Shown: positions 22,501 to 30,378 of the stretch, piece after piece
How the letters are laid out: each line of letters opens with the position of its first letter
Position numbering within the stretch: the stretch's first letter is position 1
IMG/VR virus record: IMGVR_UViG_3300037847_005806
Location: 1-39,786 of that record
Length of the DNA stretch: 39,786 nucleotides
Strand: one strand, 5' to 3'
From: a virus
The notes under the pieces: model-generated
Database searches by the model: none
What the model saw: only the letters and a program-made list of their open reading frames with translations
Told to the model about the DNA's origin: nothing
Translations under genes and position numbers: made by a program

Positions 22501-23922
22501 GGTAGCATGGTTGATTGGAGTAAAAAAATAGATAATAAATCTGTTACAGATAAATATGTAATACAAGAACTTGCAAAAGAAACAAGATTTGGCTATAAAG
22601 TAGATAGTAATGATAAGTTAGTTGAGGAATATAACAGCTCTATGAATAAAGAGTTGTGGGATATGAAGCATACTAATGAAGATTTGTATAGAAAAGAATA
22701 CAAAGAAATGGGAACAACTGTGTTTTCACCAACATTTAGATTATCCGCAAATCTTGATGGTGCTGCAAGAACATTTACTTATGTATATAATGATAACCCC
22801 CCAACAATACCAGCTATGTGGGGTGGTGGAGCATGGAGTTATTTTGATAATTCAAATAGACCAGAGGCTGAATTTAATTTTAATATAAGAATATTAAATT
22901 ATTATGGAATGTCTCCTAATACTGGGGCTTGGAGATTGACAATGGATGATGGTGAGCCATCAGGTAATATATATTCTTATCCATACGCATATACATATAA
23001 TATGGAACATGCTGCTACCGCTTCGTATGATGACAACCTTTCTTGGCATGATTGTCAAAAAGCTGGTCCAGAGACTTTTCAAAGGGGTCTTTTTAATAGA
23101 TACTGGGGTAGGCTTTTTGATAAAATTAGTGGAGGAGCTACTTTAAGAACTTGTATGATGGATTTAAATTCAACTGATATTTCTCGTTTTGATTTCAGAG
23201 ATATAGTTAAAATTGAAGAGGAGGGAGGAACTTGTACTTACTGGACTGTTAATAAGATAATAGATTATCAACCAGGTAAAGATAAATTAACTAAAGTTGA
23301 GTTAGTACAATGGGATTATGAAGTTCCAGGAACTGGTGGAGACCAAGAATTATTATATGAAAGGTCTGTTACTAATTATGGTATATTAAATAATAGAACT
23401 CCTTATGGTGATGTTGAGGTTAAAGATAAAGATGGTAATGTACTGAGGACTATGAGGATTTTTAAGGGAGGCCAAAGCACTTTATTGCCAGGTAATAATA
23501 TAAAAGAAAATACTAAATTTAAGTTTTCATCAGATATAACACCAAGAGTTTTAAACCCAGAGCCAAGAAAGCGTGGGGAAAAACTTTCAAAAACAGCAAA
23601 TAAATCTAAAAAGGGTGCAATGGCTGTTGGTAAATATTTAAAAGCTAATAAAAATCAATTAGTGGCTGGTAAATATAATAAACCAAAAACTGACGATTTA
23701 TTTCAGGTGGGTAGTGGTTATGTTGGTTACAATGGTGAAATTGTTAAACAAAATGCAATTAGTGTTGACTCTGATGGTAATTTTAAAATATATGGAGGCG
23801 AAGTTGTAGCTGAATTTAAAACAGGTGATTTAACAATAACTGGAGATGTTTATTACGAAAAGAATGGTAAAAAAATGAAAGTATTTTTAAAAGACGATAA
23901 GAAAAATTATAACCAATATTAA
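19546..23922 (+). CDS. Large tail tip/baseplate protein
   Basis: A 1458-residue protein, the largest in the genome. Residues about 1-480 are beta-rich and may be a receptor-binding or carbohydrate-type domain. A conserved-looking central block starts near residue 505 (FDWDYLDIYNRDKVPLALNF, then STGYSKTFELPASAHNNRVL) and resembles the hub domain of Bacteroidota-phage tail proteins. A Gly/Tyr/Asn-rich region follows (about 690-930). The C-terminus (about 1340-1458) is Lys-rich and ends as a probable attachment segment. It likely sits at the tail tip and contacts the host. It is upstream of the tape measure gene. Confidence 0.6.
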   Translation: MANYSPEQKNVILEIAKVADDTPAVIENVVGFEEKTIFSGCKTSCDNDIKNWNPSFDDFNGWQQMDICKVWSCRPTNSGPISFGVGPIQYRKAPYDKYVFHLSKPGGVNPEFNGTEWSYNEPFGSSEQSIQFAEINNMIEDNRQNTEQGRLLYLYPKSSISEVSQYKVALTFEIIEGDGHHLIVAGPDGYNGNNGGVGLQSWIRDNAYPDIVGSNCAPAPLFDEDEVEDFECFYYQGNNNAAFWKHFDAYISPYVHSGKFRYDVNSSGGALEWRGDTQTLHCSYIRVDGQPQYASMFDAGGVDEDGTPLTGSIYDTLGIRSSGELFTCPPGVDSTKGYKIKLDIGTINNAKIKILTYEDDIISINNEIFNFTLPYSGVDTSTYPWVWREITEPGIHEFCVPYVNETCDEEEVWVGNQNDWNGEVYGHAYSTYTLVQTGSLSTNDKVAYNYQYRLLRIEEDITGPGDPLVRINSIELRDGGQTVKPDNFPIYEYESAPQILFDWDYLDIYNRDKVPLALNFNSGDLRDPGKKSTGYSKTFELPASAHNNRVLNTIIGNTSDKQSLDIGWNKARISVNGVVVFNGFARIEKGITGNGGRYSCHILQDPSYWPELIGDKKLCDLSFPTHTKNFANIVNSWDSNVDIQPYVYPVISYGEWAGGANGVRGFADFHPAVYAKAIVDRIFGDIGYTINSNFFNSEFFKKLIVPYTSGEDYVDEGSAFGPEGDYFGEARRAPNDGNFPNIGSTGFFNDDCNSEYYYPVLTVTEGLDYMSPGSLTSIQGGYTVPFTGRYTVFYRATVEISQCTNNYNSGRWAAWTHCNGQVIFAQAEQLGGGGSACNSIYWNASPGPGPYGFNVGTAEYNGSEGGNTGNWWWKWADGGDPTTKQILFSADFTVGDKIQIGFYGRNSSDGCTAFCNIEDQVFQVFPTVDNIFVPPTEAGLSSALGCGVKQKDFLKGITEMFNLYWTADNEAKIVDVEPYNDFYGSGSMVDWSKKIDNKSVTDKYVIQELAKETRFGYKVDSNDKLVEEYNSSMNKELWDMKHTNEDLYRKEYKEMGTTVFSPTFRLSANLDGAARTFTYVYNDNPPTIPAMWGGGAWSYFDNSNRPEAEFNFNIRILNYYGMSPNTGAWRLTMDDGEPSGNIYSYPYAYTYNMEHAATASYDDNLSWHDCQKAGPETFQRGLFNRYWGRLFDKISGGATLRTCMMDLNSTDISRFDFRDIVKIEEEGGTCTYWTVNKIIDYQPGKDKLTKVELVQWDYEVPGTGGDQELLYERSVTNYGILNNRTPYGDVEVKDKDGNVLRTMRIFKGGQSTLLPGNNIKENTKFKFSSDITPRVLNPEPRKRGEKLSKTANKSKKGAMAVGKYLKANKNQLVAGKYNKPKTDDLFQVGSGYVGYNGEIVKQNAISVDSDGNFKIYGGEVVAEFKTGDLTITGDVYYEKNGKKMKVFLKDDKKNYNQY

Positions 23923-23945
23923 ACAAACAATTAATAATATAAATT

Positions 23946-26900
23946 ATGATAACTACAGCATATAAATTTGAGGCAAATATAAAAGATGTTATAAGATTAA
24001 AAGAAGAATTTGCTAAAGTAAAAGCACAACTTGATGGTTTAACTAAATCAACAAAGGAGTATAAAGAGGCTTCTGCTAATCTAAAAGGTATAGGAACTGA
24101 TTTGAATAATGCTAAAAATGCTGCTGAGGGAACTAATAAAGCTACACAGCAATTAAATAAATCAGGGCTAAACCTTGTGAATACTTTTAAATCTGCGGCT
24201 GTAGCTATTATGGCTGCTTTTGCCTTTAGAGCTATTATTGGTGGTTTAAAGAGTGTTGTTACATCATTTAAAGAGTTTGAGGCTCAAATGGCCGCTGTTA
24301 AAGCTATATCAGGTGCTACAGCTGATGAGTTTGAAAGGCTTGAAGAATCTGCAAGGCAATATGGTAGAACTACTGTATTTACAGCTGTTCAAGTTGCTCA
24401 ATTACAAGAAGAGTTTGCTCGTTTAGGTTTTTCTACAGATGAGATTCTTGCGGCAACAGGTGCTACGCTAAACTTAGCTGCTGCTACTGGAGAAAGCTTA
24501 GCTAACTCAGCACAGGTTGCAGGTAGCACATTAAGAGCTTTTGGTATGGATGCTTCTCTAACAGTAGAGGTTGCTGATACAATGGCCGCTTCATTTACAA
24601 ACTCTGCCTTAAATCTTGACGCTTTTACAGAATCAATGAAATTTGTTGCTCCTGTAGCAAGAACTACTGGGTTTACATTACAAGAAACAACAGCTATACT
24701 TGCAGAACTTGCTGATAATGGTATAAGGGGCTCTATAGCAGGTAACTCTTTAAAAAATATATTACTAAGACTTGCTGATTCTAATTCTGATTTATCAAAA
24801 AGATTAGGGGGTACTGTCCAAGGTACAGGGCAGCTTGCTGACGCTTTACAGAAACTAAAAGATGAGGGTTTTGGTGCTACAGACGCTGTAGAGCTTTTAG
24901 ATAAAAGAGCAGCTCCTGCTTTTCTTGCTTTAATAAACAATATAGATGGTTTAAGGGAAAGTACAGAGATATTAAATGATGCTGAGGGAGCTGTAACAGA
25001 AATGGCTGCTATTAGGCTTGATACACTCCAGGGTGATATGACTTTATTACAATCTGCTTCTGAGGGGGTTGCACTTGCTTTAGGTGAAGAGTTTAAGGTT
25101 ACATTAAGAAATGTTGTTTTTAGTTTAACAGAATTTTTACAAAAAGTTGCTGATAGCCCTACAGCTATAAGCTTCTTAAAAACAGCCTTACAACTTGCCG
25201 CTGTTGCTGTAACAACGCTAATGGCAAGATTTGCTGCTCAAGGTATTGTTTCTTTTATTGGTGGTGTAAGGTCTGCCGCAACATCAATATTAACAATGTT
25301 AACTCCATCTATAAGGGGTGCTACAACAGCACAACAAGGTTTAAACGCAGCAATGAGAATGAATCCATTTGTTGCTGTCGCAAGTGTGGTTGCTGGTCTT
25401 GCTTCCGCATACTTTCTTATGGGAGAAGAAATGAGTGAAGCTGAAATGAAGCAAAGGAGACTTAATAAAGCAATGAGAGAGGAATTATCTTTAACATTTG
25501 AACTTTCAGAGGGTACATCAGAGAGGGCTGTAAAAATAAGAGAATTAAAAGATAGTCTTGGTAGTTTGGGTGATGAGATAGATATAGAAGTTGCAACAAA
25601 TGAACAATTAAAGCAAATAGATGAATTTCTTGAAAGTACAGGTGATATTCAAATTCAAATAGCAAGAATAAAATCAGATGTGGAAAATGCTGAAGAACAG
25701 CTTGCTGAAAAAGGAAGTAACTTTAGAGCTGTTTTAAAAGATAATCTTGAATACTATGCAAAATTAGAGCAAGCTCAGGATGATTATGTGGAGGGTACTG
25801 GATATTGGACAAAAGCTTTAGAAGATTTTAACAAACAAGGTTATATATCAGTTAATCAACAAAATACTTTAATAGCAAGATTAAGCCAAATAGCTGGTGG
25901 TGGTGGTGCTGTTCAAACAGCAGCAAGTCAGTTAAGGGAGTGGGAGGTTACAATTCAAACAGCTGATGCCAAAATAAATCAGTTAAATAAATTAAGGATG
26001 AAAGACCTTAAAAATCAAAAGTTCTATATAGATTTATTTCTTGGTGCTAATGCCACATTTAGAGAAGAAAATAGAAAAAGACTTGAGGGTGAGTTAGAGG
26101 ATTTTAGAAATTTCAGCAGGAGTAAGCAAAAAGACAAAATAGAGGATATAGAAAATCAAATGCAAGAATTACAATGGCTTGAGGATTATGCTGAATTGAA
26201 AAAACAAATAGATGAAACAGATAGAACATCTAACCCAACTATTTTTGCAAGATTACAACAAGACATGAATAAACTAAAAAAGGAGGCTGGTGATTTTGAT
26301 GTTGCAGCTGAATTTACAAAAGCTTTTCAAGCTGGTGATTTAGGTAGAAATAGTGTTTTATTATCACTTTTAGAATCTTTTGTCGGTAGATTTAAAAGTC
26401 AATTAAAGACAGCTTCTACAGCTGTTAAAGAATTTGGGGAAGTTACAGCTGTTAGATTAAGAAAAACAAAAAATGTTTTAAAAGACCTTATAAAAGAGTT
26501 AACTCAAGGTTTTGATGATGATATAACATCTCAATTAGTTGATATTAAAGTAAATTATCAATTTGATATGGGTGAGATAGAGAAAGAAAAAGAGATGATT
26601 CAAGCCAATATAGATGATATAGCTTTCATGCGTGATGAGGGTACTCAAGCAGAGTTGTCTAAAATGATTGAAACAAATAGAAAGAAATTTGATGTATTAG
26701 AAAAATTAAGCAATGAGGAGTTTCAGTATTTGGTTAAAACACCAGAAGAATTGAATAAAATGAGTGAAGTTGATAGGGCTACTCATGCAGAAGAAATGTT
26801 AAGAATAACTGAATTAATGATTAGTGAGGAAGAAGATAAGATGGATGTTTACCGCAAATTAGGTGCAGAAAAAACAGCTAATTATTATATAGAATTAGCT

Positions 26901-28076
26901 AAGATTAGAAGAGATGCTAATACAAAAATGCTTCTTGCTCTCAATGAGCATGAGAAAGCTAAATTGAATTTGATTGACCAGAATGAGTTTTCAATATTTA
27001 AAAATTTTCAAAAAAATAGAAAACTTAGACAAGATGCTTTAAAAATATCTACTGATGCTATTACTGATATTGAGTTTGATGCCTTAGCTGAGAATCAAGA
27101 GGCTTATAATTTAGGTTTAATTTCTTGGCTTGATTTTCAAAAAAGTAAAACAAGAATACAAGAGGAGGCTGATGTTGAGAGGGCTAAATTAACAGCTGAT
27201 GCCAACCAAGCTGATGTTGATGCTTTACATGAGGTGCTTGGGAAAGTACAAGAATATTATGCTATGGCAAGTGAGGCTTTATTTTCATTTATGAATAATA
27301 GAATAGAAATTAGGAGGGAAGAAATAAATCAAGAGTTTGACCAAGACCAGCAACAATTAAATGATGAAATGGAGGCACAACTTGAAGCTAATGAGGGTAA
27401 TGCAGCGGCACAAGAAGCTATTAGAAAAAACTTTAACGAAAGGCAAATTGTATTAGAGAAACAAAAAGATGAAGAGTTAAGAAAGTTAGCCAAAAAAGAA
27501 TTTCACATACAAAAGGCTAATGATATAGTTTCTGCTATTATAAATGGTGCTGTTGCTATTACAAAGGTAGCAGGGCAAACTGGTATTGGTGCTATTGCTG
27601 CTGCTCCTTTAATGTCAGCTCTTGTGGCCGCTCAAATATCCGCTATTGCAGCTCAAAAGTTTGTTGGTGCTAAAGGTGGTGTTATTCCTGATATACCTGA
27701 GTTTGGTGGAGGAGGAATGGTTTATGGCCCAAGTCACGCACAGGGTGGTGTTAAGTTTAATGCAGGCGGAAGAGTTGTTGAATTAGAGGGTGGTGAAGCT
27801 GTTATAAACAAAAGAAGTACATCTATGTTTAGAAAACAGCTTAGTGCTATGAACGCTGCTGGTGGTGGGGTAAGGTTTGCTGAGGGTGGTATAACACCAG
27901 GAACTTCCAATATGCTACAAGGTGTGTCATCAACTAATAAAGTTACTTTAAGTGCTGATGATATTTCTAAAATAATTGGTGGTATTAACGATAAAACAGT
28001 AACAGTAACAGAGGGGGATGTGACATCTGCACAAGAAAATGTTAGTATTTCTGAGTTAACCTCTTCCATATTTTAA
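23946..28076 (+). CDS. Tape measure protein
   Basis: The 1376-residue protein carries the TP901-type phage tail tape measure core at about residues 95-300 (FKEFEAQMAAVKAISGATAD, then TAVQVAQLQEEFARLGFS and ETTAILAELADNGIRGS). Hydrophobic segments lie near 75-100, 405-480 and 1190-1240. Long coiled-coil helices lie between about 480 and 1180, and a Gly-rich C-terminus ends in ISELTSSIF. It sets tail length and enters the cell with the DNA. At roughly 1.5 angstrom per residue it predicts a tail of about 200 nm. It is the last of the tail genes here; small genes follow. Confidence 0.92.
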   Translation: MITTAYKFEANIKDVIRLKEEFAKVKAQLDGLTKSTKEYKEASANLKGIGTDLNNAKNAAEGTNKATQQLNKSGLNLVNTFKSAAVAIMAAFAFRAIIGGLKSVVTSFKEFEAQMAAVKAISGATADEFERLEESARQYGRTTVFTAVQVAQLQEEFARLGFSTDEILAATGATLNLAAATGESLANSAQVAGSTLRAFGMDASLTVEVADTMAASFTNSALNLDAFTESMKFVAPVARTTGFTLQETTAILAELADNGIRGSIAGNSLKNILLRLADSNSDLSKRLGGTVQGTGQLADALQKLKDEGFGATDAVELLDKRAAPAFLALINNIDGLRESTEILNDAEGAVTEMAAIRLDTLQGDMTLLQSASEGVALALGEEFKVTLRNVVFSLTEFLQKVADSPTAISFLKTALQLAAVAVTTLMARFAAQGIVSFIGGVRSAATSILTMLTPSIRGATTAQQGLNAAMRMNPFVAVASVVAGLASAYFLMGEEMSEAEMKQRRLNKAMREELSLTFELSEGTSERAVKIRELKDSLGSLGDEIDIEVATNEQLKQIDEFLESTGDIQIQIARIKSDVENAEEQLAEKGSNFRAVLKDNLEYYAKLEQAQDDYVEGTGYWTKALEDFNKQGYISVNQQNTLIARLSQIAGGGGAVQTAASQLREWEVTIQTADAKINQLNKLRMKDLKNQKFYIDLFLGANATFREENRKRLEGELEDFRNFSRSKQKDKIEDIENQMQELQWLEDYAELKKQIDETDRTSNPTIFARLQQDMNKLKKEAGDFDVAAEFTKAFQAGDLGRNSVLLSLLESFVGRFKSQLKTASTAVKEFGEVTAVRLRKTKNVLKDLIKELTQGFDDDITSQLVDIKVNYQFDMGEIEKEKEMIQANIDDIAFMRDEGTQAELSKMIETNRKKFDVLEKLSNEEFQYLVKTPEELNKMSEVDRATHAEEMLRITELMISEEEDKMDVYRKLGAEKTANYYIELAKIRRDANTKMLLALNEHEKAKLNLIDQNEFSIFKNFQKNRKLRQDALKISTDAITDIEFDALAENQEAYNLGLISWLDFQKSKTRIQEEADVERAKLTADANQADVDALHEVLGKVQEYYAMASEALFSFMNNRIEIRREEINQEFDQDQQQLNDEMEAQLEANEGNAAAQEAIRKNFNERQIVLEKQKDEELRKLAKKEFHIQKANDIVSAIINGAVAITKVAGQTGIGAIAAAPLMSALVAAQISAIAAQKFVGAKGGVIPDIPEFGGGGMVYGPSHAQGGVKFNAGGRVVELEGGEAVINKRSTSMFRKQLSAMNAAGGGVRFAEGGITPGTSNMLQGVSSTNKVTLSADDISKIIGGINDKTVTVTEGDVTSAQENVSISELTSSIF

Positions 28077-28098
28077 ATATTTTACATATATTTGTTTT

Positions 28099-28332
28099 AT
28101 GAAAGATATATTAAGAATATTTTGGAGTTACTTTATAGGTAAGGGTGTTAAAAAAGCATCAGAAGAAAAGTTCCAAGAAAGAATAGGTATATGCAGAAGT
28201 AATGTTTGCAAATCCTACAAAAAACCTTTTAATATAAAAGCTTTAGAGAAATGTGGTGAGTGCGGTTGTTTTCTTAATATAAAAAACAGAATAGATGAAT
28301 TTTATATTAAATGCCCTAAGGATTTATGGTAA
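28099..28332 (+). CDS. Small zinc-ribbon-like protein
   Basis: A 77-residue protein with basic N-terminus and the cysteine set C-RSNV-C ... CGECGCFLNIK ... IKCPKDLW, a likely zinc ribbon. Small phage proteins of this pattern follow tape measure genes in related genomes as I remember them. A TATATTTG lies 5 bp before the ATG, but a -33 element is lacking. It overlaps the next gene by 7 bp. Confidence 0.6.
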   Translation: MKDILRIFWSYFIGKGVKKASEEKFQERIGICRSNVCKSYKKPFNIKALEKCGECGCFLNIKNRIDEFYIKCPKDLW

Positions 28333-28577
28333 AAAAAATAACAAAAACAAAAGGTTGGGAGTTTATTCCTGAGTCACAAAAAGAAATAATAAGAGACTCT
28401 TTAATTAAAATAAAAGACCCAAAGTTAGATAGAAGAGATTATTTAGACATACTGTTTGAAATGTATAATTTATATATGGGTGGTAGCTACCCTCCCTCAT
28501 CAAAAACATGTGGCTCTTGTGTTGGTAATGTCTTAAGAGTTTTTCAAGTAAATGTAGATAAAGAAAATGGCCAATAA
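28326..28577 (+). CDS. Small protein with CxxC motif
   Basis: An 83-residue helical protein (MVKKITKTKGWEFIPESQKE) with a C-terminal CGSCVGNVLRVF segment. It starts inside the upstream stop and overlaps the next gene by 11 bp, forming a compact three-gene cassette 28099-28887. No function known. Confidence 0.55.
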   Translation: MVKKITKTKGWEFIPESQKEIIRDSLIKIKDPKLDRRDYLDILFEMYNLYMGGSYPPSSKTCGSCVGNVLRVFQVNVDKENGQ

Positions 28578-28887
28578 ACAAGAAATAGTTTTTGAGTTTA
28601 GAGACATTCTTTTTGAGCAATTAGAAAGGCGTTTTGGTGAAAATTTTGGATTAGGTGATGTTATTTATCAATTATGTTCACAAGGATTAATACCACCCAA
28701 AACACTAAGAAACTATATGATGATTAAAGATTTTGATAAATTTATAGTTGATAATATGGGGCATGTGGGTAATACCTTTATTGACCTTTCTGTTAAATAT
28801 GAAATATCGGAAAAACAAGCAAAAAATATAGTTTATAAACAAAGAAATAAGTTTATTGCTAAATCAAATATTAAAGTTAATCCATAA
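28567..28887 (+). CDS. Helix-turn-helix-like protein
   Basis: A 106-residue protein whose C-terminal half (IDLSVKYEISEKQAKNIVYK) has the shape of a helix-turn-helix. It could bind DNA, but no family was recognised. Its end overlaps the convergent RusA-type gene by 11 bp, so the two transcripts meet here with no terminator between them. Confidence 0.55.
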   Translation: MANKQEIVFEFRDILFEQLERRFGENFGLGDVIYQLCSQGLIPPKTLRNYMMIKDFDKFIVDNMGHVGNTFIDLSVKYEISEKQAKNIVYKQRNKFIAKSNIKVNP

Positions 28888-29236
28888 AACATATACCTGG
28901 ATTATCACTCCAAATCTTTTTAGCACAAACTGTGTGAACATGAGAATCTTCTTTAAATAAAGAATCCATTAATCCTTTAACAAGATTATCTATATCTGGC
29001 CTTTGTTCGTGAGGTTTGTTGTTTAATAGTAATTTCTTTTTCTTACTCCATGATTTAGGCATCTCCATATAAAACTCAACATAAATTTCTTTATCTATTT
29101 CAATATTATTCTTTTTTATAAGCCTCCTTAATTCATCTTTATAAGCCCAATACTTAACAACACAAGGTCTTTTTTTCCAAGTGTCAGCTCTTGTCATCCG
29201 AGGTTTTGCTATCGGTTTTATTTTTATTCTTTTCAT
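28877..29236 (-). CDS. rusA: RusA-like Holliday junction resolvase
   Basis: The 119-residue protein matches RusA: N-terminal KPRMTRADTWKKRPCVVKYW, a beta-strand IYVEFYMEMPKSWSKKKK, and the active-site region RPDIDNLVKGLMDSLF with paired aspartates. RusA enzymes cut four-way DNA junctions as dimers and resolve replication or recombination intermediates before packaging. It is the last gene of the leftward replication operon; its start overlaps the upstream gene by 53 bp. Confidence 0.85.
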   Translation of the reverse strand: MKRIKIKPIAKPRMTRADTWKKRPCVVKYWAYKDELRRLIKKNNIEIDKEIYVEFYMEMPKSWSKKKKLLLNNKPHEQRPDIDNLVKGLMDSLFKEDSHVHTVCAKKIWSDNPGICFMD

Positions 29237-29429
29237 TTTCTATCATTACCTTATTAATTTTTTGCATAATACCTCTTGCAATTATATCTTTAGTTACAGT
29301 TTTTTTACAACCTGGACATTTTAAATTTTTCTTTGTTTTATACCACTTTCTCTTACAACAAGATGTTAGTGTTAAATCATCATTTTTTATAAAATGTTTA
29401 TCAAATTCTTCTCTGCTAAACTTGTTCAT
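29184..29429 (-). CDS. Small zinc-ribbon protein
   Basis: An 81-residue protein with SCCKRKWYKTKKNLKCPGCKK, four cysteines in a ribbon-like arrangement, and a Lys/Asp-rich disordered C-terminus. It overlaps the RusA gene (53 bp) and the DUF3310-type gene (14 bp). Possibly nucleic-acid binding; function unknown. Confidence 0.55.
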   Translation of the reverse strand: MNKFSREEFDKHFIKNDDLTLTSCCKRKWYKTKKNLKCPGCKKTVTKDIIARGIMQKINKVMIENEKNKNKTDSKTSDDKS

Positions 29430-29724
29430 TCTCTATTTTCTCAAGTTCAAACTTTAAGTGAGCCATAGCCTTAGTTATACACTCAACAGGGCTTTTATGT
29501 TTTCTTCTTGCTCTTAATAAGTATGTTACAGCTGTTCCTAAATTATATGATAATTCAAAATCTTCAACAACTTTTCTTGCCTCATACCTATGTGTTTTAC
29601 CTATATAATATTCAGGTATATCTATATCTACTACATCTTTTTTAGGTAAACATTCATCATCATTATAAACAACTCCATCACAAGAGTCAAATTCGTATGG
29701 GTAAATATCTTTATTTTTAGTCAT
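29416..29724 (-). CDS. DUF3310-type protein (phage nucleotide-kinase-like family)
   Basis: The 102-residue protein ends with LSYNLGTAVTYLLRARRKHK and ITKAMAHLKFELEKIE. This is the G..(V/L)TYLLRA.RK...E...KA..YL pattern of DUF3310, a small helical family common in phage replication clusters. The N-terminus is acidic and variable. Biochemical role is not settled. Confidence 0.7.
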   Translation of the reverse strand: MTKNKDIYPYEFDSCDGVVYNDDECLPKKDVVDIDIPEYYIGKTHRYEARKVVEDFELSYNLGTAVTYLLRARRKHKSPVECITKAMAHLKFELEKIENEQV

Positions 29725-30133
29725 GGTAATTTATTTTTATTTTGTCATCAAATTTTAGTTTTCTACTCATAAGAGATATTTTATCCATGTCTCTTTTCAT
29801 GCTTTTATATATTTGTTGTTGACTTCTAATTCTTTGAGCTAAGCTTTCAACATACTTACTTAACTCCTCTAAACTATCTGTAACATAATAACCTTTACTG
29901 TTACAACATAATCCCATAATTAACTCCTCAACTCTTATATGGTGAATTATTTTTCTAAGTCTTGGGCCATTGACTTTATATCCTAAACCAGTTAATGCTT
30001 CACAAATCTTTTTATTAGTTATGGCATTTTCTTTTCCATGTTTATTTTTTAAACCTTTTACAACTATAGGTAATAAAGTTGTTTTTTCATATTCTGTAAG
30101 CTCGTATGTTATTTCCTCAAATAGTGCTATCAT
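29717..30133 (-). CDS. Winged-helix-like protein of the replication operon
   Basis: A 138-residue protein. Residues about 38-85 (ITNKKICEALTGLGYKVNGP, then RKIIHHIRVEELI and KGYYVTDS) fit a winged-helix DNA-binding domain, followed by a coiled-coil helix (LAQRIRSQQQIYKSMKRDMD). It could be a regulator or replication accessory protein. Overlaps the downstream gene by 8 bp and abuts the upstream one. Confidence 0.6.
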   Translation of the reverse strand: MIALFEEITYELTEYEKTTLLPIVVKGLKNKHGKENAITNKKICEALTGLGYKVNGPRLRKIIHHIRVEELIMGLCCNSKGYYVTDSLEELSKYVESLAQRIRSQQQIYKSMKRDMDKISLMSRKLKFDDKIKINYHD

Positions 30134-30342
30134 TATTTTGGTAATTCTTTTGATTGTATTGTTACTATTTCTAAATCATCTGTTCCATCATAAACAAGCC
30201 CAACAACTTTTGTTTTACCATCACTTTCTATTTTTCTTATTTTATTTTTTATTAAACTACACCTAATAAAAATTCCACCTTTAGCATCTCCTTTAAAATC
30301 TAAGTCTATAAAATATCTAATTTTTTGTTCTATTACTTTCAT
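30133..30342 (-). CDS. Small beta-rich protein, unknown function
   Basis: A 69-residue protein (MKVIEQKIRYFIDLDFKGDA...) with alternating strands. It is separated from the primase-helicase gene by 23 bp and has its own promoter candidate; the ATG is only 5 bp beyond the -7 element, so its mRNA could be nearly leaderless. Confidence 0.5.
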   Translation of the reverse strand: MKVIEQKIRYFIDLDFKGDAKGGIFIRCSLIKNKIRKIESDGKTKVVGLVYDGTDDLEIVTIQSKELPK

Positions 30343-30346
30343 AATG

Positions 30347-30378
30347 CAATTATACTAAAAATATATTAAAATTCCAAA
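30347..30378 (-). promoter_or_regulatory. Internal promoter of the replication operon
   Basis: On the minus strand TTTG (30375-30378), 20 bp, TATAATTG (30347-30354), one mismatch from TAnnTTTG. It overlaps the 3' end of the primase-helicase gene and could uncouple the last five genes. Confidence 0.5.

Noticed and set aside
24322-24328. Second CTGATGA, in the tape measure gene
   Set aside because: No GAAA plus stem II/III arrangement follows; it is a chance match within codons.
24398-24940. 180-residue minus-strand frame opposite the tape measure gene
   Set aside because: It is antisense to the conserved tape measure core; an open antisense frame arises from its Ala/Leu-rich codons.
28087-28094. 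TATATTTG promoter before the 28099 gene
   Set aside because: There is no TTG at the right distance and the ATG follows after 4 bp; readthrough from the tail genes is more likely.
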